Origin: Victivallis vadensis
GTDB lineage: Bacteria > Verrucomicrobiota > Lentisphaeria > Victivallales > GWF2-50-93
Direction: 5' to 3'
Length of the DNA: 13,837 nucleotides
Assembly: GCA_020718525.1 (NCBI GenBank)
Contig: DYRX01000079.1
Span: forward strand, 1-13,837
In this document: one piece after another, positions 5,949 to 13,587 of the stretch
How positions within the stretch are numbered: position 1 is the first letter of the stretch
How the letters are laid out: every line of letters begins with the position of its first letter
Position numbers and translations under genes: made by a program
Notes under the pieces: generated by a model
Databases searched by the model: none
Seen by the model: the letters and a program-made list of their open reading frames with translations, nothing else
Told to the model about the DNA's origin: nothing

Positions 5949-8114
5949 TTATTTGGGCATCCCTTTCGTGAATTCGGCATGCCATATCGGGTCGGATTGC
6001 ATTGTCATTTCCTTGTCGGCCAGGGCAAGTGCGTCTTTTCTGCTAAATGACGGTATCAGAGAAATCTCGAAATGATGTTCCCCCTGGTCTGTGCTTGGAT
6101 AGATAAGCTTGTCAGGAAGACCCGTGCTGAAATTCACGTCATGCACATAAGTTGGCGCTCTCAGCAATGTCAGACGCATCTCACCGTCCGGCTGGACATC
6201 GGCGCCGAAGACATCTTTCGACACAAGCGACATGACTTGTTTTTCACCTATAAGATGAATCTCATTGAAAATCGGGTACTCCTTTCCGTCGAGAGGTCTT
6301 TCTATGCGGCAACCTGGAACCCCATCGAGTCTTTTCAGAATCTTGAAGGCTGGGGGAATCATCATTTTCAAGACCCGATGGCTTCCATTGTTGAGAAGAC
6401 GCATGGATATTCTGATCACAGGATCTTCAGCGCAAAGAGAAACTTTTAGCATCAGACTTGATTTCTCCAGGAACATTTCACAAGCCAAGGTCGCCCTCAG
6501 AGGACCATTCTCGATAAATTTCCATCCGTCCGTGCTACGGAATTCCCCGAGCATTTTCCCGTTGAAACTGAAATTTGCCGTGTTCGACCCCCAGGTGTCT
6601 GATTTGTCTTCCAATGCCAAAATCCTTATGCCGTTCCTCCTGATATAAGAAAGTTTATTACGAAGAATCCCTGAAATTGACTTTGGTGAAACTGAAAATT
6701 GAACAAATTTGTTCCCCAGTCTGTTTTTCCTGCGTTCAATGTCGGAGTCCAGGCTTCCCTGAGATTTGTATTGGAGTCTGATTACTTTTCTTCCAAAGGC
6801 TGAGATTTCCACATGTACAAGGAATCTTCGCATCTTGATTTCGGCGGCAGATCCGGCAAGTTGCTGGGACGGCAATTTTTTCCCGGATTCGTCCAGGAAA
6901 GTGACTGGATCCTCTGGCTTGATGTTCCCAAGCCAAGGTTCAAGTTCAACCCATCCTGAAAATGGAAGATCTGCAATGTTCTGGAGAATGATACGCTGAT
7001 GTGGATCCCCGCCAAGCTCAAGCATTTTGCGCCTTGCAATATCCACTATTATTTCCCGTGTCATTGTTTTTGCAAGCCCTATCTCGTCTCTCGAATGTTC
7101 ATATGCAAGTTCGATCGAGGTTCCTGCAAGTATGTCATGGAACTGGTTGAAGAGAATCCTTGTCCAGGCTTCCTGGACACGTGCGGCAGAACCCTCCGGA
7201 GCCAATTCCGGAAACTTCTTTATTATTGCATCAGCTTGTGACGCAAGTAGTTCAGCTTGGCGATTTTGTTGCTTGACGCGATGCATGACTGAATGACAGC
7301 CCGGCATACTGAACTGCATTTCCCCGCAGTAATCCGGCAGTTTGACTTTTGTCCTGCGAACTTTTTCGAAAAACATGTCCGGATGACTAAATACAAGTTC
7401 TATATCCCGAGAATAATTTCTATTCGAGATTATCCATTCTATCTGACTGCGGGAAGGTCCGCCGCCGTGATCTCCTATTCCGTAAAAACACATCGTGTGG
7501 CCGACCTCGCGGTTCGCTGTGGAAATTGCCGCATCAATGTTGCTCTTGAGTCCATCTAAGTTCCTCGAACAATATGAACGTTCTATCCTGAATGCCATGA
7601 CAGTTTTTCCATCTGGCGAAGACCAGTTGAAGAGATTTGCTGGAAGTTCGAAGATTTCACTGCCGGGACGGCCAAAAATATAATTTACCATACCCGCCTT
7701 GCGAAGAAAAGATGGAATCATGGCGGCATGCCCAAAACTGTCGACCTGATAGCCCGTCCTCACAGAAACACCAAGATGTTCACGGAACCACGCCCCTCCA
7801 ATCTCCCCCTGTTTGATGAAGGAGGCCGGGGATATATGGTTAGTGTCTGGCTGTATCCACCATCCGTTGACTACTGCCCAGCGTCCTTCTTCGACGCGTT
7901 TTTTTATTTTAATGAAAATATCAGGGGCTATTCGCCGAACACTGTCATAAAGCCAGGCTTCTCCGCGCGTTACCATGAGATCGGGGAATTCATCCAGCAA
8001 TTCAAGCATTGTCCTGCTCGTGTTGATCGCCTCATCCAGCCCGAAAGGCCATGTCCACATCCAGACTGGGTCAAGATGTGCGTTCCCTATCATGTGAACA
8101 TACAGCTTTTTCAA
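5949..8114 (-). CDS. GH38 family alpha-mannosidase-like glycosidase
   Basis: This 721-residue enzyme fits glycoside hydrolase family 38, zinc-dependent retaining alpha-mannosidases. Zinc ligands are His13 and Asp15 in G-N-A-H-L-D-P-V-W. The probable nucleophile and metal ligand is Asp125 in Y-Q-V-D-S-F-G-H. Further family motifs are Y-G-I-G-D-H-G-G-G-P (about 211-220) and F-N-Q-F-H-D-I-L (about 322-329), whose His is the expected last zinc ligand. The C-terminal half is the beta-sandwich mannosidase region. It is shorter than the 800-1000 residues common in the family, mainly at the C-terminus. No signal peptide is present, so it is cytoplasmic and would act on imported oligosaccharides. The start is TTG at 8114, with AAGGA about ten bases upstream; the next Met is residue 8, which would cut into the first strand before the zinc motif. 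It begins 15 bases after the DUF4091 gene stop, so co-transcription is nearly certain. The exact linkage cleaved is not known. Confidence 0.92.
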   Translation of the reverse strand: MKKLYVHMIGNAHLDPVWMWTWPFGLDEAINTSRTMLELLDEFPDLMVTRGEAWLYDSVRRIAPDIFIKIKKRVEEGRWAVVNGWWIQPDTNHISPASFIKQGEIGGAWFREHLGVSVRTGYQVDSFGHAAMIPSFLRKAGMVNYIFGRPGSEIFELPANLFNWSSPDGKTVMAFRIERSYCSRNLDGLKSNIDAAISTANREVGHTMCFYGIGDHGGGPSRSQIEWIISNRNYSRDIELVFSHPDMFFEKVRRTKVKLPDYCGEMQFSMPGCHSVMHRVKQQNRQAELLASQADAIIKKFPELAPEGSAARVQEAWTRILFNQFHDILAGTSIELAYEHSRDEIGLAKTMTREIIVDIARRKMLELGGDPHQRIILQNIADLPFSGWVELEPWLGNIKPEDPVTFLDESGKKLPSQQLAGSAAEIKMRRFLVHVEISAFGRKVIRLQYKSQGSLDSDIERRKNRLGNKFVQFSVSPKSISGILRNKLSYIRRNGIRILALEDKSDTWGSNTANFSFNGKMLGEFRSTDGWKFIENGPLRATLACEMFLEKSSLMLKVSLCAEDPVIRISMRLLNNGSHRVLKMMIPPAFKILKRLDGVPGCRIERPLDGKEYPIFNEIHLIGEKQVMSLVSKDVFGADVQPDGEMRLTLLRAPTYVHDVNFSTGLPDKLIYPSTDQGEHHFEISLIPSFSRKDALALADKEMTMQSDPIWHAEFTKGMPK

Positions 8115-8129
8115 ATTCGAAGCATCCTT

Positions 8130-10277
8130 TTATTTTTTTGCTTTTATTATGCCATCTATCAATCTGTTCCTTGCAAGCACAAGTTTCAAATCATCTCCGA
8201 GAGTTGCCTGGAAGATTGACTGGCCCACCCTGTCCTCGCTTGAAAGTTTTTCCTCGGCCAGAAATGCCTTAAGGTCGTCAAGCAGTTTTCCATCGGCTTT
8301 CCCCTCCTTGACAAGCCCCGCATAGACTTCTATGTAGCGTCTGTCGTCTATCCCCTCCCGATAGGCTTCCCAGGCAGGTGTGGCGATTGGCCTGCCAAGC
8401 CAGTTCGGCAGATATACGCTCTGATCGGATTCGCTGTAGTCGAGATCGTTGTATGGATTTTCATAAAGCCAGTCCGTCCCCCAGCCGATGGTGCCCGAAG
8501 CTCCGTAACGCCACGGATTGAAGCCGTTGTTGAATCTTGCCGCACCAGGCATGCTTCTACCTGTAAAAGTGCAGTACGTAAATATTTTGCATCTCTCCTG
8601 GGCACACCATTTGCTGTTTTCATTAAAACTCCCATTGCATGAAAGCACATCAATTATTCCCGTATGCGCCTTCGCCCAGTCATGCCTGTTCAGGGAAACT
8701 CCGAAACGCTTCAGCAATGGAGCATTTTCCCTGACCTGGCTAAAAAGTCTCTTGAGATCGTTGAACCTGTCATTGTTGCAGACCGCCTCGTCAATGCTCA
8801 CGCAGAAATTTTTCGGATATTTGCCCTCGGATACGCACTGATTGATGTGTTTTAAAATTTCAATCACGCCCCCATCTTTGAAATCGTCCCCAAAAGTGTA
8901 GCCGTATCTTTTTGCTCCCATAAACAAGACAAACGAATGATTCATTCCGAGACTGTTCAGCATTACAAAATATTTGTCCCAGAACTCGAAGGTCGTTCTG
9001 CCATCTTTTTTAGGTAGTACCATTGGCCACATGCTTGCGCTGTTCACTCCATGCTCTACCTGGTCTATAACTTCGAGCTTGTCATAAATCGTTGACTTGT
9101 AGAATCCCCACGCATAATCAAGTTCCCGGACGGTGGGAAGCCTGAATGGAAGAATTTCCACATTTATCACGAACGTCAGAATTTTTTCCTTGCCCTCAAA
9201 AATCCCGATTGAAACAGGATATTTTCCAGACCTGATATCGTCCAATGCATTGAACGTCACAAACCAGGCTTGTGCATCTCCGCTTTTCACTTCACATGTC
9301 GGAAATATTTCCGCCGGCCACAGCCTGTTCGGCTGAATCTGCCATTCCTTTGATCCGTTATACGTACCAAACCTCAGCGGGACAGATTCAACCCATCTGA
9401 TTTCCCCTTCCAAACCTTTGGGCAATTTACCGATGAAGCGCGCACTGCATTCCTTGAAGTCCTTAAGCGCCTTGATTCCTATCTGACACGGCTCATATTC
9501 GCCGGAGGTCATCCTGACAGATGTTTCCAGAACTTTTTCTTCCTTCGATGGAGAACTCGCCGGATATATCCGCTGTACATAATTGCGCATGAACGGAGCG
9601 GCTCCGCACGCCTTGTCAGCGGATGATGGAGAAAAATTGCTTTCCTTGAAATCGTATGGCGCCTTGGGATATTTTCCGGAATCGGCTATTTTAAATGCTT
9701 CCGCCGTGCTTTTCCGGACGTATTCTCTAAACTCTTTTAGAATGCGTTCCCTGGCTGGCTTTATAATTTCTATTTTGCTTATTATTAGATCGCAATTGTT
9801 TATATCACTGACTGAAGTCCGTATCTTCTTCCCATCTCCCTCAAGGTTTGCCATCAGGTCAATCGCCCAGAACGGTGCCTCGACCGTCTGCCAGGTATTT
9901 TTCTGACCATTGGGACTAAAAGGCCTTGTGTTATAACTGCCCCAATTGCAAATGCCGGCAGTGAACGGCTTCATGTTTTCATGATTGAAATATGTTATCC
10001 TCAGAAATACGCGCCCTTCTGTCGGGATTTCACCTTTCACACTTGCAAGCACTCGCGCTGATCTTTTGTCTCCAGTCAACATCAACCCTTCCTTCCCGTC
10101 ACGGGTCTGCAATTGCCATGAATCCATCCAGTCGCTCGTCTTAGGCAATTCTGCGACAGCTATGATTGTGTCCGAATTTTCAGCGACAGGCTCAGCTAAA
10201 GCAGTAAATCCCGTCAGAAATAACAGAAGACCTACAGCTAATGTGCGACGACTCGACATCTCAATAAATTTAACCAT
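8130..10277 (-). CDS. Secreted DUF4091 / GH123-like glycoside hydrolase
   Basis: A signal peptide (R-R-T-L-A-V-G-L-L-L-F-L-T-G-F, cleaved near A-L-A-E) precedes a roughly 140-residue carbohydrate-binding-like beta domain. A beta-sandwich with S-G-E-Y-E-P (about 258-263) follows, then a TIM-barrel-like region. The C-terminal part shows the DUF4091 signature: Y-G-A-S-G-T-I-G-W-G-T-D-W, then R-E-G-I-D-D-R-R-Y-I. A neighbouring Asp-Glu pair (about 496-497, S-I-D-E-A) matches the position of the catalytic D-E pair in GH123 N-acetyl-galactosaminidases, which use substrate-assisted catalysis; this match is inferred. Length is 715 residues. The ATG at 10277 was chosen because AAAGGA lies six bases upstream. 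An ATG five codons further up (10292) falls inside a block conserved with a non-coding region before another gene, so it is less likely. First gene of the operon; exported, so it should act before the cytoplasmic GH38 enzyme. Substrate is unproven. Confidence 0.82.
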   Translation of the reverse strand: MVKFIEMSSRRTLAVGLLLFLTGFTALAEPVAENSDTIIAVAELPKTSDWMDSWQLQTRDGKEGLMLTGDKRSARVLASVKGEIPTEGRVFLRITYFNHENMKPFTAGICNWGSYNTRPFSPNGQKNTWQTVEAPFWAIDLMANLEGDGKKIRTSVSDINNCDLIISKIEIIKPARERILKEFREYVRKSTAEAFKIADSGKYPKAPYDFKESNFSPSSADKACGAAPFMRNYVQRIYPASSPSKEEKVLETSVRMTSGEYEPCQIGIKALKDFKECSARFIGKLPKGLEGEIRWVESVPLRFGTYNGSKEWQIQPNRLWPAEIFPTCEVKSGDAQAWFVTFNALDDIRSGKYPVSIGIFEGKEKILTFVINVEILPFRLPTVRELDYAWGFYKSTIYDKLEVIDQVEHGVNSASMWPMVLPKKDGRTTFEFWDKYFVMLNSLGMNHSFVLFMGAKRYGYTFGDDFKDGGVIEILKHINQCVSEGKYPKNFCVSIDEAVCNNDRFNDLKRLFSQVRENAPLLKRFGVSLNRHDWAKAHTGIIDVLSCNGSFNENSKWCAQERCKIFTYCTFTGRSMPGAARFNNGFNPWRYGASGTIGWGTDWLYENPYNDLDYSESDQSVYLPNWLGRPIATPAWEAYREGIDDRRYIEVYAGLVKEGKADGKLLDDLKAFLAEEKLSSEDRVGQSIFQATLGDDLKLVLARNRLIDGIIKAKK

Positions 10278-10285
10278 TCCATTTC

Positions 10286-10358
10286 CTTTCATATGACTGT
10301 TTTAAAAACAAAATACTGCATTCACGAAATCAAAACGAAACATAAAAAATCATTATTT
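10286..10358 (-). promoter_or_regulatory. Upstream element A of the glycosidase operon (conserved with element B)
   Basis: Read on the minus strand, this 73-bp block opens AAATAATGATTTTTT, passes through TTGATT-TCGTGAATG, and ends AAAACAGTCATATGAAAG just before the ribosome binding site. Aligned by hand with the block before the 996-residue protein gene (13500-13575), about 56 of 76 columns match. Three sub-blocks are nearly identical and one AT-rich spacer is variable. TTGATT could be a -35 box, but no good -10 lies at the right distance, so the promoter itself is less clear here than in element B. It probably holds an operator or activator site shared by the two transcription units. Confidence 0.6.
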
Positions 10359-10440
10359 GCGCATTTGAATCAATCGCAAAACTGTAGTTTTGATCTGAAA
10401 GTATATAACAGCACACGCTTCAGTGAATACTAACGACAAA

Positions 10441-10456
10441 CCAGAACCATTTCTGG
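10441..10456 (-). terminator. Small hairpin after the 996-residue protein gene
   Basis: On the minus strand CCAGAA-ATGG-TTCTGG forms a six-base-pair stem with a four-base loop, starting about 28 bases after the stop codon. It is followed by TTTGTCGTT. The stem is short and the U-tract weak, so it may be a poor terminator or only a transcript end-stabilising structure. The rest of the 10294-10483 gap is AT-rich; apart from element A, only a short palindrome CAAAACT-GT-AGTTTTG stands out. Confidence 0.4.
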
Positions 10457-10483
10457 AATTTTTCAATTAGCCACAGATATATC

Positions 10484-13474
10484 CTACTGGTTCAGAAACG
10501 GATCAATAACCGTCCTGGTGCTGTTGCTGAAAACTGTTCCAGTAGCTTGAATAGACACTCCGTTCATGATGTAGTCAATCGCCTTCAAGGTCGAAGTGTT
10601 CTGCCAGATAATGTCAGCCTTATTGTCACCGTTGAAGTCAAGCAATCTCAAGACCTGCCAATCAGGATTCTTGACAGTATAAGGCATTCCACTCGAGAGC
10701 ATTGTGAGACCATTCATGAGCCAAATCGAACCAAGACCTGTGAGGCTGTTCTGCCAGAGCAGGTCGGATTTTCCGTCCGCATTGAAGTCGCCGGACTGGA
10801 TGACTGACCAGCCTGCGGATGCTGGAGGCGTTGTATAGATGTAGCCTTGGCTGTCAACCGAGAGACCGTTCATGAGATACATGTAGCCGGAATTGGCAAC
10901 TGTGTCGCGCCAGAGCATGTCGCATTTTCCGTCGCCATTGAAGTCTGCAAAGAATTCAGGAATCCAGTTTCCGCTTCTGAGATAGACATCACCCTGAATT
11001 GATATGTTTTTCCCGTCCATCAGATAAAGAATACCATTTTTATTTGCTATTTCCCAAAGTATGTCTGCTTTTCCGTCTCCATTGAAATCGCCTGTGCTCT
11101 TGGCTTCCCAATCAAGTTTTCTCGCGATGGAGGATGAATCCGATACGCTTGTTCCGTTCATTATATAGATTGCTCCCTGTCCGGTAACTGGATGCTTCCA
11201 GAGGATATCGCACTTGCCATCGCCGTTGAAGTCGCCGAGTTTGTCAAGTTTCCAGCCTGTGCCTCCATTGTAAATCGTGCCAACGGAGACTACAGTAAAA
11301 CCGTTCATCAGATAGATCATAGATTTGCCAGTGCTCGCACTTTCCCAAATTAGATCAGCTTTGAAATCTCCATTGAAATCGGCAACTCCAGCAACAGACC
11401 AATCTGGATTTGTATTGCGATATATGTTATCGCTTGCGGAAGGTGTCGCCCCATTCATCAAATAGAGATAGCCATAGTATGTAGCAGAATCATCTGCGAC
11501 CACATCGCTCTTGCCGTCTCCGTTGAGATCCCAATTCTTAGATTGAAGCTCAAACGCCCCAATATCAGTTCCAGCTCCAAACGTGCGGACAAAACCGGAA
11601 CCGCGCTGATCAGTCGTTAGAGACATCGGATTTGAGCCAGCATTGATTGCTGGACTGGTGACTTGAAGAGACTGCGTCTTGCTAAGTCCACCGTTGTCGG
11701 CGAGCGGATTCAATGCCGGATCCGAACCCACGATATTGTTGTTTATACCATTTTTTATGCCGTGCCCGCCTGTCGCCGTCTCGATAAGATTGTATTCTTC
11801 GGTGGAGGATGTCACGTTTGCCGTTGCCAATGCTCCAGAACCGCCACCACCTACGAATGTCACTGTCGGAGCACTTGTGTAGCCATATCCGTAATTGGTC
11901 ATATTTATAGCTGTGACAGCACCATCCGTCAACACGGCTGTTCCTGCTGCATTAGTACCGCCACCACCCGAAAATCCAATCGTCGGCGCAGTCCCATAGC
12001 CTGATCCGCCGTCATCAATCGTCACAGAGCTTACACCATTGGACATAAGAGATAAATTCCCCCTGAAAATATCTGGACCATAGGTTGCCTCCGTAGTTGA
12101 GTCGGTATTGTCCGCCACTATTGTTGAGACCAACGTCACAAAGCCAGCCTGACTGCTTATTCCGCCAGTCCTTCCATTTGCGGCATCTACAGATGTGGCA
12201 TCGTTCGAAGTAATAGTCGAGTTATAGGCATAGAAATCCATGTTTGCGGTATTGTTTTGCCTTGCCAAATATATGGCACCGCCATTTACAGTGCCTGCTC
12301 CCGTTACTGTCTTACTGAGCGTGTTTCCCGTGACAGTGCAATTTTTCAAAGTCAAATACAGGGTACCGGTGTTTTGACAATAAGCGCTGATCCCCCCTCC
12401 ATAAAGATTGCCCGTTGCCGATGCTGTCTCGAGCCTGTTTGAATATATGGCAGAACGTTGCAGGACAACAGTTACAACACTTGAAACAGCGTTCGAAAAA
12501 TATAATCCTCCGCCATTTGAACTAGCGAGATTGTTGTAAAATGAGGAATCTGAAACCTGCAGTGATGAACCTGCATTTCCTGAAAAATATAATCCGCCAC
12601 CGTTTGCATAAGTGGATGTGTTGCCATTGACATCTGATTTAGAAATAGAATGTGCACCAATTACGGTGTTCAGGCAGATTCCGCCGCCCTGATGCCCCCC
12701 TGTATTGTTTGAAACAGTACAGGATGTCATGGAAAGAGTATTTGAGGTAAGATAAATCCCGCCCCCGAAAGGGGTAAGAGTTCCTCCAGTTCTTGTCGCC
12801 TGGTTATTGTCAATCAGACAGTTGGAAAGCGTTGTCGGACAATTTGACCAGATTCCGCCACCTTGGCCGTGTGCCTCATAAGTCCCTTCCTTTATCCCCA
12901 TCGCGGTATTGCCTGAGATTGTGCAGTTGTTCATCGTAAGAGTCCCATTTCCGCTCGTTGTATCCGACCGTATCCCACCACCGTAGCCGGTGCGTGAACC
13001 CGAGGATGATGAGTCGCCCACGACTACACTGTTTGATATGGTGCAATTATTGAAGGTCAAGTTTTCACCTCTATTATAAATAGCACCTGCGTTTTCATTG
13101 CTGTCCGCCGTGAATGCCCTGCCATTTGTAATTGTCAGATTGGATATGGTGATATTCAGGGTATTTGCATTATCAGAAATGTAAAAAATCCGGGAGCTTG
13201 CATTGCCGTCAACTGTTATAATTGCTCCAGTAGCGTCTATCGTCATGCTTTTCGCTATTGTAATCTGGCCAGTACTGAGCACAATAGATCCGGAAAGCCC
13301 AGAAGAAAAATTGATACTCTCTCCAGTGCCGACATCGGTGACAGCTTGCCTAAGCGATCCTGCCCCGCTGTCATTGAGATTTGTAACTGTCTGATTTGCC
13401 GCATTTACCATTGCCGACACAAGCAATAGCATTGCACAGGCAATACCAACTTTTGATTTTTGTGCAAAAAACAT
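10484..13474 (-). CDS. Secreted beta-helix / FG-GAP-like propeller surface protein
   Basis: The 996-residue protein has a signal peptide cleaved near V-N-A-A (residue 25). A D-S-G-A-G-S-L-R-Q-A motif follows, the usual entry to polymorphic-outer-membrane-like beta-helix proteins. Residues about 96-460 are a right-handed parallel beta-helix with repeated N-N-C-T-I-S and eight GGGI/GGGL/GGAI turns, as in chlamydial Pmp-type repeats. Residues about 481-558 are two G-x-G-Y...A-P-T...G-G-G-G units that interrupt the helix. The helix then closes with N-P-L-A-D-N-G-G-L-S-K-T and S-P-A-I-N-A-G. Residues about 646-985 hold seven D-F-N-G-D-G-K-x-D calcium loops, each followed by Y-L-M-N-G, giving a seven-bladed propeller of the integrin FG-GAP/VCBS type. 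No membrane anchor or sorting signal is visible at the end. The ATG has a purine-rich site (AAGGGGGAG) directly upstream. Role: probably surface binding or adhesion to polysaccharide; no catalytic residues were recognised. A tandem paralogue lies upstream. Confidence 0.85.
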   Translation of the reverse strand: MFFAQKSKVGIACAMLLLVSAMVNAANQTVTNLNDSGAGSLRQAVTDVGTGESINFSSGLSGSIVLSTGQITIAKSMTIDATGAIITVDGNASSRIFYISDNANTLNITISNLTITNGRAFTADSNENAGAIYNRGENLTFNNCTISNSVVVGDSSSSGSRTGYGGGIRSDTTSGNGTLTMNNCTISGNTAMGIKEGTYEAHGQGGGIWSNCPTTLSNCLIDNNQATRTGGTLTPFGGGIYLTSNTLSMTSCTVSNNTGGHQGGGICLNTVIGAHSISKSDVNGNTSTYANGGGLYFSGNAGSSLQVSDSSFYNNLASSNGGGLYFSNAVSSVVTVVLQRSAIYSNRLETASATGNLYGGGISAYCQNTGTLYLTLKNCTVTGNTLSKTVTGAGTVNGGAIYLARQNNTANMDFYAYNSTITSNDATSVDAANGRTGGISSQAGFVTLVSTIVADNTDSTTEATYGPDIFRGNLSLMSNGVSSVTIDDGGSGYGTAPTIGFSGGGGTNAAGTAVLTDGAVTAINMTNYGYGYTSAPTVTFVGGGGSGALATANVTSSTEEYNLIETATGGHGIKNGINNNIVGSDPALNPLADNGGLSKTQSLQVTSPAINAGSNPMSLTTDQRGSGFVRTFGAGTDIGAFELQSKNWDLNGDGKSDVVADDSATYYGYLYLMNGATPSASDNIYRNTNPDWSVAGVADFNGDFKADLIWESASTGKSMIYLMNGFTVVSVGTIYNGGTGWKLDKLGDFNGDGKCDILWKHPVTGQGAIYIMNGTSVSDSSSIARKLDWEAKSTGDFNGDGKADILWEIANKNGILYLMDGKNISIQGDVYLRSGNWIPEFFADFNGDGKCDMLWRDTVANSGYMYLMNGLSVDSQGYIYTTPPASAGWSVIQSGDFNADGKSDLLWQNSLTGLGSIWLMNGLTMLSSGMPYTVKNPDWQVLRLLDFNGDNKADIIWQNTSTLKAIDYIMNGVSIQATGTVFSNSTRTVIDPFLNQ
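10520..11539 (-). repeat. Seven FG-GAP/VCBS-like repeats with DxNxDxxxD calcium loops
   Basis: Seven repeat units of 48-52 residues begin at residues near 649, 699, 748, 796, 844, 896 and 946 of the encoded protein. Loops read D-L-N-G-D-G-K-S-D, D-F-N-G-D-F-K-A-D, D-F-N-G-D-G-K-C-D, D-F-N-G-D-G-K-A-D, D-F-N-G-D-G-K-C-D, D-F-N-A-D-G-K-S-D and D-F-N-G-D-N-K-A-D. Each is followed by D-I-L-W-like and Y-L-M-N-G strands. Seven units match a closed seven-bladed propeller. Confidence 0.85.
11801..12034 (-). other. Two G-x-G-Y / GGGG modules inserted in the beta-helix
   Basis: Two units of about 40 residues share D/N-G-G/Y-G-S/Y-G-Y-G/T-x-A-P-T, a strand, then G-G-G-G followed by Ala/Thr-rich sequence. 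They lie between L-S-L-M-S-N-G and E-Y-N-L-I-E, two pieces that in related beta-helix proteins are adjacent. The module therefore looks like an insertion into an older domain. Confidence 0.6.
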
Positions 13475-13499
13475 TTCTCCCCCTTCTAATTGTTTTAAA

Positions 13500-13575
13500 C
13501 TTTCATATTACTGTTTTGGAAATTATACCACACACATTCACAAAGTCAAGCCAAAACAGAAAAAAATCATTATTT
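13500..13575 (-). promoter_or_regulatory. Upstream element B of the 996-residue protein gene (conserved with element A)
   Basis: The minus strand reads AAATAATGATTTTTTT, then TTGACT, GTGAATG, TATAAT, and ends AAAACAGTAATATGAAAG. The last block would lie at about +1 to +15 of the transcript, where a repressor or post-initiation control could act. It shares three blocks with element A before the glycosidase operon. Confidence 0.6.
13522..13549 (-). promoter_or_regulatory. Sigma70 promoter of the 996-residue protein gene
   Basis: On the minus strand TTGACT (13544-13549) and a perfect TATAAT (13522-13527) are 16 bases apart. A TG dinucleotide one base before TATAAT adds an extended -10. Transcription should start near 13515, giving a leader of about 40 bases to the ATG at 13474. 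This is the best promoter match in the window. Confidence 0.7.
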
Positions 13576-13587
13576 AAACAATCTTGT

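Noticed and set aside
5230..5971. Several plus-strand frames of 109-117 codons opposite the amidase
   Set aside because: They overlap each other and lie opposite a well-conserved family protein; no start signals or domains seen.
7728..8219. 163-codon plus-strand frame opposite the GH38 N-terminus
   Set aside because: Antisense to the conserved zinc-binding region of GH38; composition is typical of a shadow and it has no recognisable motif.
10371..10390. Palindrome CAAAACT-GT-AGTTTTG as a terminator or operator
   Set aside because: The two-base loop and AT-only outer stem make it a poor terminator, and no second copy was seen in the window.
11663..12004. 113-codon plus-strand Cys-rich frame
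   Set aside because: It is the antisense of the Gly-rich GxGY/GGGG modules, which generates Cys, Thr and Ala codons by chance.
10520..13189. Direct repeats in the 996-residue gene considered as a CRISPR or satellite array
   Set aside because: The periodicity is in coding frame with protein units of about 50 residues and diverged DNA, so it reflects propeller and beta-helix repeats.
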